From Nephrocerus scutellatus (taxonomy: Eukaryota > Arthropoda > Insecta > Diptera > Pipunculidae), in contig OX352761.1 of assembly GCA_947095585.1 (NCBI GenBank), forward strand, positions 64,432,882 through 64,496,881: DNA of 64,000 bases. The letters run 5' to 3'. Numbering within the stretch: the stretch's first letter is position 1; each line of letters starts with the position of its first letter. Of the stretch, positions 56,262 through 64,000 are shown in pieces. A program made the translations under genes and the position numbers. The notes under the pieces were generated by a model, which made no database searches, was not told the DNA's origin, and saw only the letters and a program-made list of their open reading frames with translations.

Positions 56262-56878
56262 TGTTGAGTCACAAAATTCCGTAAAGAAAAAAAAAACACT
56301 TGTTTAAATATAATTTTCAGATATTACTTTATTTATTTTAAACTTAAAATTAGCTGAGGTTGTGCCTCTAGCTGATAGGCGGCTTGCCTGTTTAGGAGTT
56401 GGAATGTGACTCGCTGTTAGGCAACTTGCCTAATCGGATGTTTGAAAATGACTCTGTGTTTCAGAGTTAAGGACGACTGTCCTATTCGGATGTTTGGTAT
56501 TGACTGACTCATCCATCGTTCCATTTCTTCCTCCATGCCTTCGTTACTTGATTTTTAATGCAGGTCAAGCTGAATCGTTCTGTTGATTTGCATGTGTCCG
56601 CATCACAATTCTTGCAGTCGTTGTACGAACAAGCGAATGCGAGAATGCAATGGACAATTGAAAATGTACACGCCGCGGTGGGTCGTCGGTGTCCGATTTA
56701 GGATTTGGGATAAAAGAATAGATTGAAGACGCCGCGGTGCGTCGTCGGATTTAGGATAATAGATTTGGGTTATTGGAAAAATGGTTAATGTTACATTATG
56801 GATGATGTAACATTAGAACTAGAAAAAAATGGGAATTGTGCGTAGCACATGATTAAGAAGTTGTGTGTGGTCACAACA
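56262..56878 (-). repeat. LTR-2, copy B
   Basis: 617 bases, TGTTGAGTCAC to GTCACAACA, with CAATGGACAATTG where A copies have CAATAGACAATTG. Confidence 0.8.
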
Positions 56879-57333
56879 CTCCTCCCCCCTTAGAATACGA
56901 AAGACGCGCGACGTTAGGAGAGAAGACTTTCGGCATATGGCATGTAGGAGTCAATGAACGATGAATGGAGTTTATACAATTTATTTAACAAACTATTTTT
57001 TGTCTTTACTTTGTGCAATATTTTTTTTTTGCTGGACATTATTTACTTATTTATTTATTTAATTTCAATACTGATAATTATTATAAAATTAAAATTTTTA
57101 TAATTGATAAATGATATATGTATTTTATTTTAATATACATATATAAATGGTTACAATATGAGAAAAAAAAATGTTTTTTTTTTTGAGCATTTTATTTTTT
57201 ATTTATTTTTTTTATGCGTTTTCTGTTATAGTTTCTATTGCTTCTCTGTTCACTGAGACTTTTATTTTGAAATATTTCTTTATTAAATGTATTAATATGC
57301 AAATTAGACATATGGCAATGAGGGTAGAGGTCT
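56879..57333. other. LTR-2 3' remnant and AT-rich spacer, uninterrupted Jockey target
   Basis: The polypurine complement CTCCTCCCCCCTTAG is followed by TTAACAAACTATTTTTTGTC and runs on without the Jockey insertion, giving the empty-site sequence. AT-rich DNA then runs to the next LTR-g. No gene. Confidence 0.75.
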
Positions 57334-57675
57334 TGAAGGATGATGGATAAAGTATTCATAAGGTGTTTATTAATATATATATAAAAAAAAAATTGTTTAT
57401 CAGTATTTTTTAAATTATTTTTATAATTTGTAATATTTTCTTGGTCAAGGTTTTTTGTAGTTTTCCCTGACCATGATTCATTGATAAAAGTATTTGGACT
57501 CGCGTCGTTCTAAATTCGTGTTCGTTTTTCGTATTGCTTTTTTCAATGAATCAGGGAGAATTCTGAGAAAATAAATTGAAACCGGCTACAAACGTGAGGA
57601 ATGTGATATATTGTAAATCACATTCCTTCGATTTTTATTTTATTTTGAATTTAATAAAGGGCTTAGCCCAACTTA
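57334..57675 (-). repeat. LTR-g, copy B1, beside Gypsy env
   Basis: LTR-like block on the 3' side of the minus-strand Gypsy fragment. The hallmarks are CGTCGTTCTAAATTCG, ATCAGGGAGAATTC and GTGATATATTGTAAATC. To the right is TTATTGCC...GGCAATAAG, a short inverted repeat, then the end of the env frame. Confidence 0.6.
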
Positions 57676-58043
57676 TTGCCGTGACGCATGTCATTCAGGG
57701 AGTCCTCCCTTGGCAATAAGTCTCTATATATATATAAAAAAAAAAAAAAAGTTTCATGTTTTATTGTTACAAATGATGTATCTTTTCTTACTAAATCTTT
57801 TACGTTAATACTGTATTTATCCAAATTTAACTTTTCAACATGTATTATATGGAATGAGATTTGGGATAGGTTACTTGGAATTTCGACTTTTCCGATTACG
57901 GGTATGGTCTGGAAATGATAGAGAATAGGGACCTTGTTGTAAATGTCATTTGACGCCTGCAAGTAAACTTCATTCGTTACTGCCTTGCAGTATGGTTTTA
58001 TTTTAAGGATTCCGCTGTCTAATAATTTTATTGTGTGCGTCAT
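57663..58043 (-). pseudogene. Gypsy env fragment, array unit B
   Basis: Minus-strand frame of 126 codons: MTHTIKLLDSGILKIKPYCK, then QTIPVIGKVEIPSNLS. SGILKIKPYC parallels the SGSGILKLNPNC block of the BEL env here, so it is probably the middle part of an errantivirus-type env. The ATG (58043) lies 10 bases after the pol stop (58053-58055). The rest of env is missing, and an A-run gives a short Phe tract. Short and presumed dead. Confidence 0.6.
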
Positions 58044-58561
58044 GTTTAGTGTTTATGTATTTGTGTACGCTTGTGTGTATGGTTTAATTAAGTTATTGTG
58101 TATGACTTCTTCCTTCCTACCGATTTTAATTCTAGAATTTTTAGGGGATAGAATTTCTACGATTTCGTAGGGTCCTTCGAAGATGGGGGTAAGTTTTTCG
58201 TTGACCCTATTTTTTATTTCTATTACAGTTTTGATCGTAATAGGTTTTTGACTTTTCTTTCGCTTTTATTTGGTTATTACAAATTATTTCATAGCCGGTT
58301 TGCATTTTTGCTTTTATCTCAGCGACATAATCATCGTAGTTGTATGTAGGCTGTATACGTTTCTGTTAAGAGTTGAGGGAATTGGTGCTTCGAATCCGTA
58401 TAGGGCTTCAAATGGACTGTAATTTGTGCTTGAATGTGGGGTGGTATTATAGCAAAATATCGCATAATCCATATACTGATTCCAATCTGCTTGATCTTTA
58501 CTTGCATAATTTCTTAGGTAGTCGCCTAAGGTTCTATGCGATCTTTCGAGTGAGCCATTTG
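58044..58561 (-). pseudogene. Gypsy integrase C-terminal fragment, array unit B
   Basis: On the minus strand, TSNGSLERSHRTLGDYL carries the integrase Glu, followed by YNTTPHSSTNYSPFEALYG and, after shifts, EKLTPIFEGPYEIVEI and HNNLIKPYTQ. These are typical Gypsy (errantivirus-like) integrase C-terminal blocks. Upstream pol and gag are missing: at 58561/58562 it is joined to the PUS10 piece, in opposite orientation, within the shared word ACGTGTGATGG. Confidence 0.8.
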
Positions 58562-59263
58562 ACGTGTGATGGAAATAATTATTCGCAGTGTAGCGCCTCA
58601 TTTTTGGTACGAGCTTTCTGCTTTGACCTTGAGAATTTCATGATACTAATCATATTTCTTTTAGCACTGATATGAGCAAAATAATCTTTTCTTCCAGAGA
58701 AAGTGAGGATGTTGATGTTTGTTGTTTAGGAAAGGGTCGTCCCTTTGTTCTCGAAATACCAAACTCACTTCGTGTGACAATTTCAAAAAGCTTGGCTTGT
58801 GACATCGAATTGGAAATCGAAAAGTCAATGAAAGTTTCCGTAAAAATATTCAAATGGTTCAACGCGATGATTAAATTCATATCAAAACAGGTGAAGAGAA
58901 GAAACGCAAGTTTTATCCAGCACTGTGTGTGCTTAATAAACCGTCCACAGTAGAAATGCTTGAAAAGCTCAATATTCTAGATGGATTCGAGATACAACCG
59001 AAGACTTCGATTAGAGTTTTTCATCGTAGACCATTTCATACGAGACCACGAACTATTTATAGTCTTAAAGCATGGGTTCATAGTGTAAATTATAAGATTC
59101 TGGTGCTGGACATCGTAAGTCAAGCTGGTACTTACATCAATGAACTTCGCCGAGCATTCGTTCAATAATTGGCATTCCGGTTGATATAGATAAAGATATT
59201 ATTACACTAGATGTTATAGGAATAGACCTAGACTGACCGAAGGAAATTGACAATCGCGATTAA
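58562..59263 (+). pseudogene. Pus10: PUS10 pseudogene fragment, array unit B
   Basis: Starts inside the GKRVME coding block, keeps the intron (58607-58664), the catalytic-region block (ESEDVDVCCLGKGRPF, with the canonical Gly where copy A has Arg), HRRPFHTRPRTIY and the C-terminus. It shares the frameshifts and terminal stop of copy A. A private TCGATT for CCGATT lies near 59008. It lies antisense to the Gypsy fragment. Confidence 0.85.
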
Positions 59264-59409
59264 GAGAGAAGCACAAATTGAAAAACTAATGCTACTTTAT
59301 TAAAATTTGAGAAAGCACTAGAAACTGGCATGTGGAATCAATTGGTCGAGCCCGTGTTTTCCCGAATCTTATAATCTGCAGGCCTTCAAATTAGCCGTTA
59401 ACAACTTCC
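59264..59409 (+). pseudogene. Jockey-type C-terminal relic, second copy
   Basis: Same as 45244-45389. Confidence 0.45.
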
Positions 59410-59756
59410 TGAAGGATGATGGATAAAGTATTCATAAGTTGTTTATTAATATAAAATATATATTTAAAAAAAAATTGTATGTCAGTATTTTTACATTATT
59501 TATATAATTTGTAATATTTTCTTGGTCAAGGTTTTTTGTAGTTTTCCCTGACCATGATTCATTGATAAAAGTATTTGGACTCGCGTCGTTTTAGTTTCGT
59601 GTTCGTTTTTCGTATTGCTTTTTCAATGAATCAGAGAGAATTCTGAGAAAATAAATTGAAACCGGCTACAAACGTGAGGAATGTAGTATATTTTAAATCA
59701 CATTCCTTCGATTTTTATTTTATTTTGAATTTTAATAAAGGGCTTAGCCCAACTTA
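59410..59756 (-). repeat. LTR-g, copy B2
   Basis: A-type variants (CGTCGTTTTAGTTTCG, GTAGTATATTTTAAATC). With B1 it brackets the Gypsy-PUS10 cassette. Confidence 0.55.
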
Positions 59757-60050
59757 TAGCCCGATCACTTCCAAATTTTAAAAGAAAGTATTGTCACACA
59801 CACACATGTGTACAAAATTTCAGGAAAATCGGGCTTTAGGAAGTTCGTTAAAAATTGATAATTAAAAAAAAAATTGGTGGGGGAGACCCCCGACGATCGC
59901 TTCAAAAATTTTACAAAAAGTTTTGTCCATCGGAGATACACATGCGTATAAAATTTGAAGAAAATCGGGAACTTTTTTCATAAAATTTGTATGGGTGCCC
60001 CCCCGATCCAGGGGCCCGATCTCTCCAAAAAATTTACAAAAGTGATTTCC
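59757..60050. repeat. Degenerate ~130 bp repeat, array unit C
   Basis: Near-identical to 45738-46032, one base shorter in the A-run. Confidence 0.7.
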
Positions 60051-60958
60051 ATAAGGACATACATCTTGAACTGGTCAGCGATTTCACTTCAGAAGCGTTT
60101 ATTGCAGCTGTTAGAAGATTCATATCCCGAAGAGGATTTTGCGCTCACTTCTGCGAAACAACATTCGTAGGAGCAAACAAAGAATTACAACAGCAGCTTA
60201 AACTTGGTATCGCCCAAAGCAATAAGGAAGCCGCAGATAACCTTATTACACATGGAGTCCAGTGGCACTTTATCCCGCCAGCTGCACCACGCTTCGGTTT
60301 GTGTGAAGCTGGGGTAAAATCTATGAAGTACCATCTAAAACGGGTCATCGGGGATACTATCTTTACATTTGAAGAGCTGTCCACCATATTAACGCAAGTG
60401 GAAGCCTGTTTAAATTCTCGTCCATTAGTTGCAATAAGCAATGATCTTGACGACAACTCCATACTTACGCGCCCATTGGCGCTGCCTTAAATGACTTACC
60501 TGATTCTTGACTGGACCAAACGAAAAGTTATCGTTCATGCTGGAGATTGATACAAAAAATTCAAAAAATAACTCAAGATTTTTGGCAAAGATGGTCCTCA
60601 GATTATTTGGCGCAACTTCAACAGAGATGAAAATGGAAACAAGTACATAAAGACATTTCCATAGTACTAATCAAGGACGATCGGTTACCACCAACTAAGT
60701 GGAATTTAACCAAGATAACGTGCAGTAACAGTCTATTGCAACAAAAGGCATGCAAAACGACTATTATCAAAACTATGCCCGTTACAGATTGAAACTGATA
60801 AGGGAGAACCAGAACCGGGAAGACAGGAGAACGACCGAAACCAAAACGAGAAAGTCAACGCTGGAATACAAAGCCGTCAATTCCTTAGTGGCAAGGACAT
60901 GTTTTAAGCCCCTTTTCTGGTGGTGCATCATAGCTATCGCAATCAGTCCGATATCTTC
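60051..60958 (+). pseudogene. BEL integrase core to env start, array unit C
   Basis: Open from the join to 60490 ([36 protein letters not shown]). The env ATG at 60750 opens 84 codons, then LTR-2. Private change GGTTGTTCC is just inside LTR-2. Confidence 0.85.
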
Positions 60959-61575
60959 TGTTGAGTCACAAAATTCCGTAAAGAAAAAAAAAACACTTGT
61001 TTAAATATAATTTTCAGATATTACTTTATTTATTTTAAACTTAAAATTAGCTGAGGTTGTTCCTCTAGCTGATAGGCGGCTTGCCTGTTTAGGAGTTGGA
61101 ATGTGACTCGCTGTTAGGCAACTTGCCTAATCGGATGTTTGAAAATGACTCTGTGTTTCAGAGTTAAGGACGACTGTCCTATTCGGATGTTTGGTATTGA
61201 CTGACTCATCCATCGTTCCATTTCTTCCTCCATGCCTTCGTTACTTGATTTTTAATGCAGGTCAAGCTGAATCGTTCTGTTGATTTGCATGTGTCCGCAT
61301 CACAATTCTTGCAGTCGTTGTACGAACAAGCGAATGCGAGAATGCAATGGACAATTGAAAATGTACACGCCGCGGTGGGTCGTCGGTGTCCGATTTAGGA
61401 TTTGGGATAAAAGAATAGATTGAAGACGCCGCGGTGCGTCGTCGGATTTAGGATAATAGATTTGGGTTATTGGAAAAATGGTTAATGTTACATTATGGAT
61501 GATGTAACATTAGAACTAGAAAAAAATGGGAATTGTGCGTAGCACATGATTAAGAAGTTGTGTGTGGTCACAACA
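60959..61575 (-). repeat. LTR-2, copy C
   Basis: 617 bases, same ends as the other copies and CAATGGACAATTG as in B. Confidence 0.8.
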
Positions 61576-62029
61576 CTCCTCCCCCCTTAGAATACGAAAG
61601 ACGCGCGACGTTAGGAGAGAAGACTTTCGGCATATGGCATGTAGGAGTCAATGAACGATGAATGGAGTTTATACAATTTATTTAACAAACTATTTTTTGT
61701 CTTTACTTTGTGCAATATTTTTTTTTGCTGGACATTATTTACTTATTTATTTATTTAATTTCAATACTGATAATTATTATAAAATTAAAATTTTTATAGT
61801 TGATAAATGATATATGTATTTTATTTTAATATACATATATAAATGGTTACAATATGAGAAAAAAAAATGTTTTTTTTTTTGAGCATTTTATTTTTTATTT
61901 ATTTTTTTTATGCGTTTTCTGTTATAGTTTCTATTGCTTCTCTGTTCACTGAGACTTTTATTTTGAAATATTTCTTTATTAAATGTATTAATATGCAAAT
62001 TAGACATATGGCAATGAGGGTAGAGGTCT
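61576..62029. other. LTR-2 3' remnant and AT-rich spacer, unit C
   Basis: Same as 56879-57333, with the uninterrupted ACTATTTTTTGTC target. Confidence 0.75.
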
Positions 62030-62370
62030 TGAAGGATGATGGATAAAGTATTCATAAGGTGTTTATTAATATATATATAAAAAAAAATTGTTTATCAGTA
62101 TTTTTTAAATTATTTTTATAATTTGTAATATTTTCATGGTCAAGGTTTTTTGTAGTTTTCCCTGACCATGATTCATTGATAAAAGTATTTGGACTCGCGT
62201 CGTTCTAAATTCGTGTTCGTTTTTCGTATTGCTTTTTTCAATGAATCAGGGAGAATTCTGAGAAAATAAATTGAAACCGGCTACAAACGTGAGGAATGTG
62301 ATATATTGTAAATCACATTCCTTCGATTTTTATTTTATTTTGAATTTAATAAAGGGCTTAGCCCAACTTA
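62030..62370 (-). repeat. LTR-g, copy C
   Basis: B1-type variants, with private TTTTCATGGTCAAGG. Confidence 0.6.
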
Positions 62371-63256
62371 TTGCCGTGACGCATGTCATTCAGGGAGTCC
62401 TCCCTTGGCAATAAGTCTCTATATATATATAAAAAAAAAAAAAAAGTTTCATGTTTTATTGTTACAAATGATGTATCTTTTCTTACTAAATCTTTTACGT
62501 TAATACTGTATTTATCCAAATTTAACTTTTCAACATGTATTATATGGAATGAGATTTGGGATAGGTTACTTGGAATTTCGACTTTTCCGATTACGGGTAT
62601 GGTCTGGAAATGATAGAGAATAGGGACCTTGTTGTAAATGTCATTTGACGCCTGCAAGTAAACTTCATTCGTTACTGCCTTGCAGTATGGTTTTATTTTA
62701 AGGATTCCGCTGTCTAATAATTTTATTGTGTGCGTCATGTTTAGTGTTTATGTATTTGTGTACGCTTGTGTGTATGGTTTAATTAAGTTATTGTGTATGA
62801 CTTCTTCCTTCCTACCGATTTTAATTCTAGAATTTTTAGGGGATAGAATTTCTACGATTTCGTAGGGTCCTTCAAAGATGGGGGTAAGTTTTTCGTTGAC
62901 CCTATTTTTTATTTCTATTACAGTTTTGATCGTAATAGGTTTTTGACTTTTCTTTCGCTTTTATTTGGTTATTACAAATTATTTCATAGCCGGTTTGCAT
63001 TTTTGCTTTTATCTCAGCGACATAATCATCGTAGTTGTATGTAGGCTGTATACGTTTCTGTTAAGAGTTGAGGGAATTGGTGCTTCGAATCCGTATAGGG
63101 CTTCAAATGGACTGTAATTTGTGCTTGAATGTGGGGTGGTATTATAGCAAAATATCGCATAATCCATATACTGATTCCAATCTGCTTGATCTTTACTTGC
63201 ATAATTTCTTAGGTAGTCGCCTAAGGTTCTATGCGATCTTTCGAGTGAGCCATTTG
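62358..63256 (-). pseudogene. Gypsy env and integrase C-terminal fragment, unit C
   Basis: Repeats 57663-58561 at an offset of 4,695: env frame 62738-62358, then integrase blocks up to TSNGSLERSHR, ending at the same join to PUS10. Confidence 0.8.
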
Positions 63257-63958
63257 ACGTGTGATGGAAATAATTATTCGCAGTGTAGCGCCTCATTTTT
63301 GGTACGAGCTTTCTGATTTGACCTTGAGAATTTCATGATACTAATCATATTTCTTTTAGCACTGATATGAGCAAAATAATCTTTTCTTCCAGAGAAAGTG
63401 AGGATGTTGATGTTTGTTGTTTAGGAAAGGGTCGTCCCTTTGTTCTCGAAATACCAAACTCACTTCGTGTGACAATTTCAAAAAGCTTGGCTTGTGACAT
63501 CGAATTGGAAATCGAAAAGTCAATGAAAGTTTCCGTAAAAATATTCAAATGGTTCAACGCGATGATTAAATTCATATCAAAACAGGTGAAGAGAAGAAAC
63601 GCAAGTTTTATCCAGCACTGTGTGTGCTTAATAAACCGTCCACAGTAGAAATGCTTGAAAAGCTCAATATTCTAGATGGATTCGAGATACAACCGAAGAC
63701 TCCGATTAGAGTTTTTCATCGTAGACCATTTCATACGAGACCACGAACTATTTATAGTCTTAAAGCATGGGTTCATAGTGTAAATTATAAGATTCTGGTG
63801 CTGGACATCGTAAGTCAAGCTGGTACTTACATCAATGAACTTCGCCGAGCATTCGTTCAATAATTGGCATTCCGGTTGATATAGATAAAGATATTATTAC
63901 ACTATATGTTATAGGAATAGACCTAGACTGACCGAAGGAAATTGACAATCGCGATTAA
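63257..63958 (+). pseudogene. Pus10: PUS10 pseudogene fragment, unit C
   Basis: Same start as unit B. The intron is at 63302-63359 with one change (CTGATTTGACC). The GKGRPF block, HRRPFHTRPRTIY and C-terminus are intact as in B. The window ends 42 bases later, so the array may continue. Confidence 0.85.
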
Positions 63959-64000
63959 GAGAGAAGCACAAATTGAAAAACTAATGCTACTTTATTAAAA

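Noticed and set aside
58562..59263. PUS10 as a processed retrocopy carried by Gypsy RNA
   Set aside because: The 58-base intron is retained and there is no poly(A) tract. Capture of unspliced antisense RNA cannot be excluded but is not needed.
5619..64000. All tandem copies dismissed as assembly artefacts
   Set aside because: Most copies differ by substitutions, indels and private insertions, and hybrid LTRs have clear switch points. The 3.82 kb pair and units B/C are so similar that an artefact remains possible there and should be tested with long reads.
1..64000. CRISPR arrays, phage, bacterial operons or a defence system
   Set aside because: Repeats lack regular short spacers, coding content is of eukaryotic retroelement type and an intron is present.

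Overview
The window is insect nuclear DNA. It is AT-rich and has one very short spliceosomal-type intron. The mobile elements are typical of arthropods: BEL/Pao and Gypsy LTR elements, Jockey, CR1/L2-like and RTE-like non-LTR elements, a hAT remnant, a tRNA-derived SINE and a MITE. The SINE body and the Jockey element look fly-like, so a dipteran is my best guess, but that is inference. I see no functional host gene, no rRNA, no genuine tRNA gene and no CRISPR. The only intact coding capacity belongs to one Jockey element (49421-54374).

Layout. 1-2230: two antisense endonuclease/RT pieces of one non-LTR family on either side of a long TTTG-type microsatellite. 2230-5620: simple repeats, a 118-119 bp minisatellite and unassigned DNA. 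5619-40174: two tandem copies of one dead BEL/Pao element with env, arranged LTR-internal-LTR-internal-LTR. Both internals carry the same RTE-like fragment between RNase H and integrase, and the same CR1-like insertion (7 bp target duplication) inside integrase. The first internal was enlarged by a further tandem duplication (junction near 22875) and a 3.82 kb one (13669-17461 and 17488-21280). The middle LTR is a hybrid of the outer two, the expected scar of unequal LTR-LTR crossing-over.

40175-44000: unclassified repeats, including a duplicated unit of about 1.77 kb. Its two copies serve as filled and empty sites for a MITE and a SINE. 44004-64000: a pseudogene of PUS10 (tRNA pseudouridine synthase) and a compound array built from PUS10 piece, Gypsy-type LTR, degenerate repeat, BEL integrase/env fragment, a second LTR, AT-rich DNA and Gypsy env/pol. 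The unit is 4,695 bp, is still repeating at the right edge, and has one LTR-LTR deletion derivative. The Jockey element is inserted in this array with a 12 bp target duplication.

The genes do not act together as a pathway. The biological interest is structural: repeated LTR-mediated exchange and tandem duplication are turning transposon debris and a captured host-gene fragment into a complex satellite. The order of events can be read from shared and private insertions. Coordinates of degraded elements are approximate. Families were recognised by reading motifs, not by database search.
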